DNA from: Granulosicoccus sp045110475
GTDB taxonomy: Bacteria; Pseudomonadota; Gammaproteobacteria; Granulosicoccales; Granulosicoccaceae
Direction of reading: 5' to 3'
NCBI GenBank assembly: GCA_045110475.1
Contig: JBGCGC010000133.1
Coordinates: 71,950-135,949 of the forward strand
Length of the DNA stretch: 64,000 nt
In this document: piece after piece, positions 43,362 through 53,103 of the stretch
Layout: each line of letters starts with the position of its first letter
How positions within the stretch are numbered: the first letter of the stretch is position 1
Notes under the pieces: generated by a model
What the model saw: the letters and a program-made list of their open reading frames with translations, nothing else
The model's database searches: none
What the model was told of the DNA's origin: nothing
Program-made: the position numbers and the translations under genes

Positions 43362-44001
43362 TGAGGCCCCGCTGCTGAGCTTCACGCACGCATGAGGTTC
43401 GGTTCTTCACGCCGAGCAACTTGAATAGCTGCGAGGTGTGATATTTGACGGTAGCTTCGGAAATTCCCACGATTTGCGAGATTTGCTTGTTGGAGTTTCC
43501 ATCAGCCATCAGTTGTAAAACCTGTAGCTGCTTCTGTCCCGGTCTTAGCGAATTAGCGTTCTGGCCCAGCGAAGACTTTCGCTCGCCATTCTGAAGTTGC
43601 AGATCGAATGCGGTAAAGCGCTCGGGAAAGAACCGACCGCCAGCCAGCACCTGCTTAAGTCCACTAATCATCGCAGCTCCAGGCAGGGTTTTCGGGATGA
43701 AGCCACAGGCGCCGTTTTCCATGGCCGCCTTGATGAATTTGTCATCATCAGAGCCACTTATTACAACGACAGGGACACGCTTGCGTCGGCTTTTGAGTCC
43801 AAGCAGTAGTCCAAGCCCGTCGATTCCCGGCATGAACAGATCGGTAAGAATGAGATCGAAGCGCTTACCGGTGTCAATTATTGACAAGGCGTGCTGGGTT
43901 GAGTAACACGCGGTTATTTGCAATGCCGGATCAATTTCATCGAGCATGACTTTCATGGCGTCTGCGACTAGTCTGTGATCTTCTACCATGAGAATGTTCA
44001 T
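43324..44001 (-). CDS. NarL/FixJ-type response regulator
   Basis: 225-residue regulator with a receiver (residues ~1-120, VEDHR, phospho-Asp in LILTDLFMPG, Lys in GFIPKTLPG) and a LuxR-type helix-turn-helix (~150-215, LQLMADGNSNKQISQIVGISEATVKYHTSQLFKLLGVKNRT). No kinase gene is adjacent. The C-terminus overlaps the convergent VUT-family gene. Target genes are not evident. Confidence 0.92.
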   Translation of the reverse strand: MNILMVEDHRLVADAMKVMLDEIDPALQITACYSTQHALSIIDTGKRFDLILTDLFMPGIDGLGLLLGLKSRRKRVPVVVISGSDDDKFIKAAMENGACGFIPKTLPGAAMISGLKQVLAGGRFFPERFTAFDLQLQNGERKSSLGQNANSLRPGQKQLQVLQLMADGNSNKQISQIVGISEATVKYHTSQLFKLLGVKNRTSCVREAQQRGLINSFEGNAEPVT

Positions 44002-44296
44002 TTTTTTCTCCGTAATGCAAATGTGGTTTTGCCAGCTACTGATCCAAACTCGGGGCTGAGCCGACTATTGAACAGTGGTTGGCAACTGTGAAAACCGTTT
44101 GCGTAAGTTCGCCCACATCTGCTCGATCGTCAATTACCCGAATGGATAGTCTGTCGAGGGCATGTTACCGTCTGACCCGTTGAGCTGACCCGAAAGATCA
44201 CGCGCCGTTTGCCTGTCCCAGGCTGCCATCAGTAGCGATTGTTCGACATTTACGCAAGTCATATTTGTTCTACCAGCAAAGGCAACGATCTGTCCC

Positions 44297-44782
44297 ATGA
44301 CTGAAACCATCAAGGCCCAACCACTCATCGCACCGATTTTTGAAGGATTTGGTGATGTTATCGAAGTGCAGCCCAAGCCGTCGATGATGATCAATGAAGG
44401 CAATTGCGCGCGATATCATGATCTTGCGACACTGGATTTTTTCGAGGCCCGTGCTGGGATCAGTGTTTTTCAGGCACAGCCATATGCCATACCGCACACG
44501 CTTCGTATGATGGAAAGGCACCCGTTAGGCAGTCAGGCTTTTCTGCCTCTCACTAATGAGCCGTTTCTGGTTATCGTCGCCGAAGATCTTGACGGGGAAC
44601 CGCACAGGCCTGCCGCGTTTATCACCAACGGTCGCCAAGGGGTGAACTATCACCGCAACACCTGGCATGGCGTGCTGACACCTTTGGCCGGCTCAGGGTT
44701 ATTCGCTGTCATCGACAGAATAGGTGAGGGTAGAAATTTACAGGAACACTGGTTTAATTCCGACTATCGGGTGATAGTGTAG
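44297..44782 (+). CDS. allA: Ureidoglycolate lyase
   Basis: 161-residue cupin-like enzyme that splits ureidoglycolate to glyoxylate and urea in purine/allantoin degradation. Signatures: FGDVIE near the start, RMMERHPLGSQAFLPL, and GVNYHRNTWHGVLTPL. It stands alone without other allantoin genes in the window. An unassigned NMT1-type binding protein follows on the other strand. Identification by motifs is firm. Confidence 0.92.
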   Translation: MTETIKAQPLIAPIFEGFGDVIEVQPKPSMMINEGNCARYHDLATLDFFEARAGISVFQAQPYAIPHTLRMMERHPLGSQAFLPLTNEPFLVIVAEDLDGEPHRPAAFITNGRQGVNYHRNTWHGVLTPLAGSGLFAVIDRIGEGRNLQEHWFNSDYRVIV

Positions 44783-44876
44783 TGAGACCTGTTTATCGGC
44801 ATGAATTCTCAGCAAGGGCTTGTCAATGTCAGCCTTGAATCAGCCCCGTACACCAAAGACAATAATCTACACACGG

Positions 44877-45968
44877 CTATTCTGGTTGTTGCCCAACGGA
44901 TAAATCGCCGCCAGCCGTATTGTCGACGGGCATGTCTTCTGTCTGCAGTATCGAGACAATACCTTCAACCTGCCGGATAGCCGGCGCAGGCAGGAAACTG
45001 TGATCAAAAATGTCATTGGCAGTCAGCACGTTGGCAAAACTGTGGATGCTATCGAGCTGTGTGATTGATTTTTCAAGCCGGGAGTCAACAACACCGCCCA
45101 GTCCCAGGCTCCGGACTTCGTCGGTCACTATGTGGTGTCCGATTGCCATGACGAGCCGCTTTAATTCAACATCCGGGTCAGCATCTTCCACTCTGCTGAC
45201 AACGTGTTCCACCGCCGCTGCCGGGTTGGCTATGGTTTCCTGATAGCCACGGATGGCTGCGCGCAGAAACGCTCGCACGGCAGCAGGATTTTGTTGTGCG
45301 AATTCGGGGTTGACGATAATGGCGTTACCGTACAGGTCCAGCCCGAAATCACTCATCAGCATCAACGAGATATCCTCATCCGGTACACCAGCCTGTTGAA
45401 GCGTGATGTACGAGGTAAAGGAAAAGCCGGTTATTGCATCGACGTCGCCAGCGGCAAGCATCGGTTCACGCGCCGGAAAACCGACATTTTCGATACTGAC
45501 CCGATCCTCGAGAATACCGTTGGCAACAACGAAGGCAGGCCATTGGGCAAACGCACCATCAAAGGCAGGCGCTCCCAGTGTACGGCCCTCCAGATCAAGC
45601 GGGCCCGTCACACCTAGCGAGGGCCTGCCAAGAATGGCAAACGGTGGCGAGTTGTAGATGATGTAGATCGCCTTCATTTCCACATCGGGGTTTTCTGCGC
45701 GCCATTTGATCAGTGAGTTGATATCGGCCGAACCCAGCTGGTACTCGCCCGAGGCTACCTTGGGGATGGCGTCGACCGAGCCTGTGCCTCTGTCAAGGGT
45801 TACGTTCAGGGCCTCTTGAGCGAAGTAGCCTTTGTCCAGAGACAACAGCAGTGGCGCAGCCTGACCTTCCCATTTCCAGTCGTTGATGAAACTGATCAAG
45901 GTGTCGTCTGCCTTTGCGAACGGGCTGAGCAACAGGACGGCAACGGCAACAAGTAATCGATTCGGCAT
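44877..45968 (-). CDS. NMT1/SsuA-type ABC substrate-binding protein
   Basis: 363-residue periplasmic protein with signal peptide (MPNRLLVAVAVLLLSPFAKADD). The mature part starts FINDWKWEGQAAPLLLSLDKGYFAQEALNVTLDRGTGS, typical of the SsuA/THI5-like family that binds nitrate, sulfonates, taurine or pyrimidine precursors. I use ATG 45968, as the frame open to 46106 would bury the signal peptide. No permease or ATPase gene is nearby, so it is an orphan; transport partners must be elsewhere. Ligand unknown; position near allA hints at a nitrogen compound. Confidence 0.85.
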   Translation of the reverse strand: MPNRLLVAVAVLLLSPFAKADDTLISFINDWKWEGQAAPLLLSLDKGYFAQEALNVTLDRGTGSVDAIPKVASGEYQLGSADINSLIKWRAENPDVEMKAIYIIYNSPPFAILGRPSLGVTGPLDLEGRTLGAPAFDGAFAQWPAFVVANGILEDRVSIENVGFPAREPMLAAGDVDAITGFSFTSYITLQQAGVPDEDISLMLMSDFGLDLYGNAIIVNPEFAQQNPAAVRAFLRAAIRGYQETIANPAAAVEHVVSRVEDADPDVELKRLVMAIGHHIVTDEVRSLGLGGVVDSRLEKSITQLDSIHSFANVLTANDIFDHSFLPAPAIRQVEGIVSILQTEDMPVDNTAGGDLSVGQQPE

Positions 45969-46163
45969 GCTTGGGTGTACTTTTCTGGCGGGCGATGAGA
46001 AGTGTCGGATAAAGTCTGATGCTTTCGGCATTGGGGTGATGCACACGAATCGTGAACAACGGTGAATTCCAAGCAAATGTCGTGCTATCCACCGCCAGAA
46101 AGTCAATATCTTGCAGTTTTTAAGAGTGTAGATCAGCTGACGAGGCCGAGGGAATACGGCAGG

Positions 46164-46883
46164 TTAGCCGATGTTGCGCGATTCATTGCGCATTGCTTCA
46201 AGGTGCGTCTGGCACTCAGCAGACACCGCGTCCAGTTTCCTGTTCATTTGCTGGCAAGCGGCTGAAAAGTTGTCCTTTGCCATCTCGCTGTTTACGCTTA
46301 GCGGTGCACCAATACCGACAACGATGCTGGAAAATGGCACGGGTAGCATGAATTTGTCCCAGGAACGAAGTTGCCAGACTCGACTGCCTGCATAGGACAG
46401 CGGCAGCAAGGGTGCCTTGCTCAATTGCGCCAGCATTGCCACTCCGGGTTTGCATTCATAGATTGGACCGGTTGGCCCGTCCGGTGTGACAATGGGGGAA
46501 ATTCCCTGTTTGCGAATGGCGGTGTAGATCTCGCGCAAAGCCTGTGCACCTCCGCGTGTTGCCGAACCTCGGATGATATGCACCCCTTCACGGCTGAACA
46601 TTTTTGTCGCAAGATCGCCATCGGCTGATGGACTGATCAGATAGCCAAGATTCAGTTCAGGGGTATCCCTTGCGGTATCAAGCAGGTGTCTGACACAAAA
46701 AATCTGTTGCTGATGCCAGTAGCAAGGGATGAATGCATCGCCAGAGTCGAGCAAGCCCTGCAGGTTTTCCTGCCCGATGACTGCCCGTACCTTGCAGGTT
46801 TTCCATATGAGTCTGATCATTCCCCAGACCAGCGGTGGCAGGAGTCGATTAGCTATCTGGCGGCGCCGTTGCTTGAAGGTCAC
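46164..46883 (-). CDS. DUF374/LPLAT-type lysophospholipid acyltransferase-like protein
   Basis: 239-residue DUF374 protein related to lauroyl/lysophospholipid acyltransferases. IPCYWHQQQIFCVRHL holds the acyltransferase His region; SADGDLATKMF, RGSATRGGAQALREIYTAI and VTPDGPTGPIYECKPGV are family signatures. It likely acts on lipid A or other membrane lipids on the cytoplasmic face. It is divergent from the P450/fatty-acyl-AMP-ligase pair, 85 bases away, so shared control is possible. Confidence 0.88.
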   Translation of the reverse strand: MTFKQRRRQIANRLLPPLVWGMIRLIWKTCKVRAVIGQENLQGLLDSGDAFIPCYWHQQQIFCVRHLLDTARDTPELNLGYLISPSADGDLATKMFSREGVHIIRGSATRGGAQALREIYTAIRKQGISPIVTPDGPTGPIYECKPGVAMLAQLSKAPLLPLSYAGSRVWQLRSWDKFMLPVPFSSIVVGIGAPLSVNSEMAKDNFSAACQQMNRKLDAVSAECQTHLEAMRNESRNIG

Positions 46884-46968
46884 GGTTGATCTGTTGTTTG
46901 GCTGATTGGGGGATATAACCCGATGATATACTTATCCGACCGGCCGCTCATCGTCAAATTCATCGCCT

Positions 46969-48285
46969 GTGACTCCCATCAATGCCCCAGGGCCTGTCGA
47001 GCCTTTCGATGTCAACGTTGACCATGCCACATTCGAAAAGATTGGTGAATGGATTGTCAAATTTGGCGACACAGTGGCGATCACGCCAAACAAGAGAAAG
47101 TCTCCCGCGATACTGCTGAACAATCCCGAGCATGTCAAACAGGTGTTGATTGGTAATCATCGTAACTACGCCAAAGGCGTCGGCTTTGAGCGTGTTGCCA
47201 TGTTGCTGGGCAACGGGATTATCGTCAGCGACGGTGATTTCTGGCGCTCGCAACGGCGCATGATCCAACCCGCGTTTCACCGCAAGATCATCGAGAATCT
47301 TGCGCTGATGATGCAACGCTGCAATGAGCGCAAACTTGAGCAATGGAGGCAAAAGGCGGCCGACGGCATCGCGATAGACTTGACAACCGAAATGAGTGAC
47401 CTGGCGCTGGAAGTTATTCTGCGTGCATTGTTCAGCAACGATCTGGATGAGCTGATTAATGATCTCGGGGAAAACCCGTTTTCCCTGCTGGTTGAGGATG
47501 TAACCCGTGACCTGAAACTTGCCATGCGCTTCCGGGGCCTTACCCGTCATGTGTCCGGCATCATGCAAAAACGTCGGGGTCAGAAGCGCATCGAACACGA
47601 TTTTCTATCGCTACTGATGGAAACACGCGACAAGAACAGCTTGCAGCCGATGGCCGACAAGGCCCTGATCGACGAGGTCATGACCATTATTGTGGCTGGT
47701 CATGAAACCACGGCTGGCACGCTGAACTGGATCTGGTACCTGTTGTCGCAGCACGCGGCGCTAGAGCGTCAACTGCACAAGGAAGTTGACAGTCTTGCGA
47801 TGAGTCCCGGGTTTGATGATCTGGATAAGCTTGGGTTCATCCGCCGCATGGTCGATGAAACCCTTCGACTTTATCCGCCAGTGTGGCTTTTTTCGAGGAA
47901 AGCACTGCACAGCGATACATTTACCAGTGCTGCGGGTGACGTTTCGATACCTGCGGGTACCGATGTGTTCCTTAGTCCTTATTTTCTGCATCGCGACAAG
48001 CGGCATTGGCATGAACCCGAGACAGTCAATCCCGATCGCTTTCTCGATGAAAATACCCGTGAACGCAACAAACATGTCTACTATCCTTTTTCATTGGGTT
48101 CGAGGCGTTGCATTGGCGAATTTTTCTCGCTGGTAGACATGCAGTTGCACATTGGCCTTCTGGCGCAGCACTTTCGTCTGGTACACGTGCCTGGAGAGCC
48201 TGTGGAAATCGAACCCTTAATCAATTTACGCTCCAGCAGCAGCATCATGATGATGCCTGTTTCACGAAAGCCGACGATTACATGA
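46969..48285 (+). CDS. Cytochrome P450
   Basis: 438-residue soluble bacterial P450. I-helix VAGHETTAGTLNWIW, K-helix DETLRLYPPVWLFSRKA and haem-binding loop FSLGSRRCIGEFF (thiolate Cys) are complete. The style resembles fatty-acid hydroxylases. It starts with GTG 46969 and its stop overlaps the next gene as ATGA, so it is translationally coupled to a fatty-acyl-AMP ligase fused to a carrier protein. The substrate may be a carrier-bound acyl chain, as with P450 BioI; that is inference. No ferredoxin or reductase is adjacent. Confidence 0.93.
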   Translation: MTPINAPGPVEPFDVNVDHATFEKIGEWIVKFGDTVAITPNKRKSPAILLNNPEHVKQVLIGNHRNYAKGVGFERVAMLLGNGIIVSDGDFWRSQRRMIQPAFHRKIIENLALMMQRCNERKLEQWRQKAADGIAIDLTTEMSDLALEVILRALFSNDLDELINDLGENPFSLLVEDVTRDLKLAMRFRGLTRHVSGIMQKRRGQKRIEHDFLSLLMETRDKNSLQPMADKALIDEVMTIIVAGHETTAGTLNWIWYLLSQHAALERQLHKEVDSLAMSPGFDDLDKLGFIRRMVDETLRLYPPVWLFSRKALHSDTFTSAAGDVSIPAGTDVFLSPYFLHRDKRHWHEPETVNPDRFLDENTRERNKHVYYPFSLGSRRCIGEFFSLVDMQLHIGLLAQHFRLVHVPGEPVEIEPLINLRSSSSIMMMPVSRKPTIT

Positions 48286-50285
48286 CCCACAATATTGACA
48301 ATCAGACGCTGGTAGACGTACTGCAGGTGCGCGCTGGCAGTCAACACGGTATTACCTTTATTGAAGGGCAAGGTAAACGTGAGTATGTTGGCTTTGGGCA
48401 GATGCTGCAGCAAGCGACGCGGCGTTTAGCGCAGTTTCAGCAAGCAGGCATCAAGTCCGGCCATCACCTGGTAATCCAGAGCAATGACAACGCACTGTTT
48501 CTGGAGGCGTTCTGGGCGTGTCTTCTAGGTGGCATTGTTGCCGTGCCGGTGGCAGGCGGTAACAGTCGAGAGCACAGGTTAAAGCTATTCAGAATCGTGA
48601 AAATGCTGGATAACGCTGCGCTGTACACCGATACGAAAAACCTGCAGCGCCTGCAACAGTTTGCCGAGGCCAATGCATTGGGGCCAGAGTTTGCCACTAT
48701 CGAATCACGATGTTGCCTGACAGATTCTGTGGTTACTGATAGTCATGCTGCCGTGCCGGCAAAGCCACAAGCCGACGATATCGCCTTCATCCAGTTCTCA
48801 TCAGGTTCAACTAGCACGCCCAAGGGTATTGTGCTGACACATAGCAATCTGATGACCAACACCCGGTCTATTATCGATGGGTGCCTGATGAACTCTGACG
48901 ATCATCTTCTCAGCTGGATGCCGCTGACGCATGATATGGGGCTTATCGGTTTCCACCTTACCCCTCTGGTATGCGATACCAGCCATTCGCTGATGCCCAC
49001 CGATTTGTTCGTGCGACGCCCCGGTCTGTGGTTGAGTGAAACACAGGCAATGCAGGCAAGCATTCTCTGCTCTCCCAATTTCGGATATCAGCATCTGCTC
49101 AAGTCATTCAAGGCTGATCGTCATGCTGATCTGGATTTGTCGTGCATCAGATTGCTGTTCAATGGTGCAGAGCCCATATCCGTCTCTCTCTGCCATGAGT
49201 TCATGAAAACGCTGCAACCGTTTGCCCTTGATGGCAATGCAATGATGCCCGTTTATGGATTGGCTGAAGCCAGTCTGGCCGTCACGTTCCCATCACTGGA
49301 GAAACGTTTCACCACCGTATCTCTGGATAGATCATCGATGGGCATTGGTGATAGTGTGCGCATACTCCCCGTTGCTGATGCGCACGATACCTCGGGAATT
49401 GAACTGCTGTCAGTCGGAAAACCAGTCTCGCACGTAGAGGTGATGATCCGCGGTAATGACAACGAGCCATACAATGAGCTCATTGCAGGACGTATCTGTA
49501 TTCGTGGAAAGAACGTCACCTCAGGCTACTACCGCGAACCGGAATTGAACGCACAGATGATTGACGCTGACGGTTGGCTCGATACTGGCGATCTTGGTTT
49601 TTTGCATGATGGGCAGCTATACATAACCGGACGTGCCAAAGATGTCATCTTCATCAATGGCCAGAACGTTTACCCGCATGATCTTGAAGAAATTCTGATT
49701 CAGGAGAATCTGGTCGAACGTGGCAAACTGGCTATCGGCAGCCAGGCTGTGGCCGATGCCGTGGATGAACAATTGCTGGTTTTTGTGCTGCACCGTTCAG
49801 AGCTGTCGGAGCTGGAAACACTGGCGCGTGATATTACCCGGACACTGAGCACTCAGGCGGGTGTGGCTGTGGATGCGGTAGTGGCCGTGCCGCGCATTCC
49901 GAAAACCACGAGTGGCAAGGTGCAGCGGTTTGAACTGCTCCAATACTTTCAAGCAGGGGAGTATCAGGCCCTGCAGCAGGAACCCCTCCCCAACGCGGCC
50001 TTGGCAAATGGAGTCGATGACATCCCACCCGCTGGCCTGCCGGCGGCGGAGTCAGAGTCGGAACAGTCAACGGCTGCTCGTCTTCTATTGCTCTGCAACT
50101 CTCATATCGAAGGCATGCAGTTCGGGCCGGATGACAACCTGTTCGACCTGGGTATCAGCTCACTGACATTGGCGGAGATTCACGCCTCAATCGAGGATAC
50201 GTGGCCCGATCAGGTGGAAATTACCGACCTTTTTGACTATCCGACTGTGTCGGAGTTGGCCGCATTTCTTGATAAGCAGCGTTGA
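48282..50285 (+). CDS. Fatty-acyl-AMP ligase fused to acyl carrier protein
   Basis: 667 residues. An adenylation domain of FAAL type (about 1-560): core motif IQFSSGSTSTPKGIVLTHSN, then SWMPLTHDMGLIGFHLTPL, MPVYGLAEASLAVTFP and GWLDTGDLGFLHDGQLYITG. A Pro/Ala/Glu linker (~565-590) leads to a carrier domain with the phosphopantetheine Ser in NLFDLGISSLTLAEIH. FAALs activate fatty acids as AMP esters and load them on carrier domains rather than CoA; here the carrier is on the same chain. ATG 48282 overlaps the P450 stop. No polyketide or peptide synthase modules follow, so the pathway appears minimal. Confidence 0.9.
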   Translation: MTHNIDNQTLVDVLQVRAGSQHGITFIEGQGKREYVGFGQMLQQATRRLAQFQQAGIKSGHHLVIQSNDNALFLEAFWACLLGGIVAVPVAGGNSREHRLKLFRIVKMLDNAALYTDTKNLQRLQQFAEANALGPEFATIESRCCLTDSVVTDSHAAVPAKPQADDIAFIQFSSGSTSTPKGIVLTHSNLMTNTRSIIDGCLMNSDDHLLSWMPLTHDMGLIGFHLTPLVCDTSHSLMPTDLFVRRPGLWLSETQAMQASILCSPNFGYQHLLKSFKADRHADLDLSCIRLLFNGAEPISVSLCHEFMKTLQPFALDGNAMMPVYGLAEASLAVTFPSLEKRFTTVSLDRSSMGIGDSVRILPVADAHDTSGIELLSVGKPVSHVEVMIRGNDNEPYNELIAGRICIRGKNVTSGYYREPELNAQMIDADGWLDTGDLGFLHDGQLYITGRAKDVIFINGQNVYPHDLEEILIQENLVERGKLAIGSQAVADAVDEQLLVFVLHRSELSELETLARDITRTLSTQAGVAVDAVVAVPRIPKTTSGKVQRFELLQYFQAGEYQALQQEPLPNAALANGVDDIPPAGLPAAESESEQSTAARLLLLCNSHIEGMQFGPDDNLFDLGISSLTLAEIHASIEDTWPDQVEITDLFDYPTVSELAAFLDKQR

Positions 50286-50441
50286 GGTTGCGATTTGATG
50301 TGTGACAACAAGCCTGACATTGCTACGTTGCCCGCAACTACAAGGTATTTCTCCCACGGCTGCACGCAAGCTTATTTCAAATTCCTGACACACCGTGTCA
50401 TTATCGCTGGCTTGTGAAGGCCGTTGCACCGGTCAGGCTTG

Positions 50442-50460
50442 TCAACTGACGTTCAGTTGA
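50442..50460. promoter_or_regulatory. Palindromic operator upstream of the flavoprotein gene
   Basis: TCAACTGA-CGT-TCAGTTGA, perfect eight-base arms with a three-base centre. The form is like BetI/TetR-family operators. It lies between a possible -35 TTGTCA (50439-50444) and -10 TACTTT (50461-50466, spacing 16), about 43 bases before the start codon. Confidence 0.6.
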
Positions 50461-50502
50461 TACTTTGAAGCAGCGTGCAACCATGAAACCAGAGGAGCTA
50501 AC

Positions 50503-52947
50503 GTGAAATCACAAGCCAGAGTAGTGGTCATCGGCGGAGGTGCTGCGGGGTGCAGTGCACTCTATCATCTGGCACTGCGTGGCTGGTCCGATTGCATGCT
50601 GCTGGAAATGGATGAACTGACATCCGGTTCAACCTGGCATGCCGCTGGTAACGTTCCTACTTTCGCAGGCTCACCCAATATTATTCGGATGCAGTACTAC
50701 AGTACACAGCTGTATGCAAAGCTATGCGACGACCCCGGTTACCCTATCAACTATCACCAGACCGGCGCCATCCGTCTTGCACAAACGCGACAGCGCATGG
50801 AGGAGTTTCATCACGTTACAGCCATGGCAAATGCCATGGGTCTTGGCTATGAAATACTGAGCCCTGAGCAGATTACGCAACGCAATCCGTTTCTGGAAAG
50901 TCATGATTTGCTTGGTGGTTTGTGGGATCCAAATGATGGCGATATTGACCCCAGCCAGCTAACCCAGGCTTATGCTTATCATGCTCGCAAGATGGGTGCA
51001 GTCATCCACCGGTTTACCAAGGTCACGGGGATATCACGCACTGCAAGTGGCGAGTGGAAAATCACCACCGACAAGGGGGATGTTACTGCGGAGTATGTTG
51101 TCAACGCGGGCGGCTATCGCGGCGCGGAAGTCTATGAGATGAGCGGCAAGTATATGCCCATGGTATCGCTGGAGCATCAGTATCTGGTCACCGAATCCAT
51201 TCCCGAACTGGAGGCTGCCAAGGGGCTCATGCCGATGGTGCGCGATCCCGACGATTCATACTACCTGAGGCAGGAAAAGACAGGATTGATTCTCGGACCC
51301 TACGAGAAAGAGAACGCCCGGGCGCGCTGGTCGGATGGGAAAATCCCCGACTCGTTTGCCTACGAGCTTTATGCGGATGATCTTGAACGGCTGGAGTGGT
51401 ATATCGAAAAAGCCTGCGAACGTATGCCAATTCTTGGCACTGTCGGGGTTCAGCGCGTCATTAACGGACCCATACCGTATTCCCCGGATGGTCTGCCTTA
51501 TGTCGGGCCTGCGTACAACATGCCCAATTTCTTCCACATGAATGCGTTCAGTTTCGGTATCTGCCAGAGTGGCGGTGCGGGCAAGGCGATTGCAGAGTGG
51601 GTAATCGACGGTAAACCAGAGTGGGATTTATGGTCGCTTGATCCGCGACGCTATACAGACTATGCAGATCAGTCCTATGTTGTTGATCGTGCGCTGGAGT
51701 TGTATCAACACGAGTATGCCATCAATTTTCCCCATGAAGAACGTCCTGCAGGGCGTCCTCGACATGTCTCGCCAGCCTACGAACGACTGAAAGGCAAGGG
51801 CGCGCACTTTGGTGCTCGGGGCGGTTGGGAGCGCGCGGTCTGGTTTGCTCGTGAAAAAGACACCGCTACCGATGTGCCCAGCTACCAGCGCGGCGTTTGG
51901 TTTGATGCCGTCGGGGAAGAATGTCGTCATGTTCGAGACCACGTCGGGTTACTTGACATGGGAGGCTTTACCAAATACGAGGTGAAGGGCACGGGCAGTG
52001 CTGCATGGCTCGACTCGTTGATAGCCGGAAGGCTACCGCAGGTGGGTCGAGTGTCCTTGTCTTATTGTTGTAGCGAAGATGGTGGCGTCTGGGCTGAGTT
52101 CACCATTACTCGTCTGGATGAGGAGCACTTCATGCTTATCTCGGGAGCCGCTGCACGCTGGCATGATCTCCAGTGGCTCAATGAGCACTTGCCGATGAAC
52201 ACAAGCATCGAACTATCTGACATCACCATGGACTACGGCACTCTCGTGCTGGCGGGCCCGCGTTCGCGCGAGGTGTTGCAAAAATTGACCAACGCCGATC
52301 TGACCAATGAGCAATTTCGCTGGTTGTCGTACCAGCCGTTACAGCTTGGTGGTTGTAATGTCAGAGCCTTGCGCGTCAATTACGTCGGTGAGCTGGGTTG
52401 GGAGATGCATGTCCCTGTGGAGCAGCATCTTGCGCTTTATGAGGCCTTGTGCACAGCAGGTGCCGAGTTCGATATCAGAGACTTTGGCATGTATGCCATG
52501 GAAAGCATGCGTCTGGAAAAAAGCTATCGTGCATGGAAAACAGATCTCGATCATGAGTACTCGCCTTTACGCTCAGGCCTTGATCGGTTCGTAGATCTGG
52601 AAAAACCCGCGTTCATCGGACGAGATGCGCTTGTGGCTGAAGCTGCAAGAGGTCTACAGGATGTGTTTGTAACCCTTGTGGTTAGCGAGGATGTCAGCGA
52701 CGACATTGTCAGAAATACCGATGCTATCTATGGCTGCCCCATCATGCTCGACAACGACGTTGTGGGGTACACCACCTCTGGAGGATATGGACATCGGACG
52801 CAGCAGAGCATGGCACTCGGGTATGTAAAATCTGAGCTTGCGGTCGAGGGAGCGCAGTTGCAGATCAATGTTCTGGGCGTGTTTCGCACCGCGAAGGTGG
52901 TGTCTGAGTCCCCGTACGACGCTCAGAATCTTGCATTGCGTGCGTGA
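50503..52947 (+). CDS. Dimethylglycine/sarcosine dehydrogenase-like flavoprotein
   Basis: 814-residue FAD-dependent demethylase with an N-terminal oxidoreductase (VVVIGGGAAGCSALYHLALRG, residues 7-27) and a C-terminal aminomethyltransferase (GCV_T) domain from about residue 430. The His46 in SGSTWHAAGN is at the place of the histidyl-FAD link in dimethylglycine dehydrogenase. The C-terminal part DYGTLVLAGPRSREVL and YVGELGWEMHVP binds folate in relatives. It likely oxidises an N-methyl amine (dimethylglycine, sarcosine or similar) with formation of methylene-tetrahydrofolate. GTG 50503 is used; GAGGAG precedes. It is monocistronic behind a palindromic operator. Confidence 0.9.
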   Translation: MKSQARVVVIGGGAAGCSALYHLALRGWSDCMLLEMDELTSGSTWHAAGNVPTFAGSPNIIRMQYYSTQLYAKLCDDPGYPINYHQTGAIRLAQTRQRMEEFHHVTAMANAMGLGYEILSPEQITQRNPFLESHDLLGGLWDPNDGDIDPSQLTQAYAYHARKMGAVIHRFTKVTGISRTASGEWKITTDKGDVTAEYVVNAGGYRGAEVYEMSGKYMPMVSLEHQYLVTESIPELEAAKGLMPMVRDPDDSYYLRQEKTGLILGPYEKENARARWSDGKIPDSFAYELYADDLERLEWYIEKACERMPILGTVGVQRVINGPIPYSPDGLPYVGPAYNMPNFFHMNAFSFGICQSGGAGKAIAEWVIDGKPEWDLWSLDPRRYTDYADQSYVVDRALELYQHEYAINFPHEERPAGRPRHVSPAYERLKGKGAHFGARGGWERAVWFAREKDTATDVPSYQRGVWFDAVGEECRHVRDHVGLLDMGGFTKYEVKGTGSAAWLDSLIAGRLPQVGRVSLSYCCSEDGGVWAEFTITRLDEEHFMLISGAAARWHDLQWLNEHLPMNTSIELSDITMDYGTLVLAGPRSREVLQKLTNADLTNEQFRWLSYQPLQLGGCNVRALRVNYVGELGWEMHVPVEQHLALYEALCTAGAEFDIRDFGMYAMESMRLEKSYRAWKTDLDHEYSPLRSGLDRFVDLEKPAFIGRDALVAEAARGLQDVFVTLVVSEDVSDDIVRNTDAIYGCPIMLDNDVVGYTTSGGYGHRTQQSMALGYVKSELAVEGAQLQINVLGVFRTAKVVSESPYDAQNLALRA

Positions 52948-53103
52948 TGCAGACAAAAAAGTAAGGCCACGTGCAAGTGTGTCAGTCTGGATCTGATAAC
53001 GCTGAGAGGGCGACTGCGAGAACGGCACTGGCGTACCTCACCGGGCTGGCACTATCAGGGTTAGAATGATGCTGAAGTTATTCTAGCCAGAGAGGAGGTG
53101 TCC

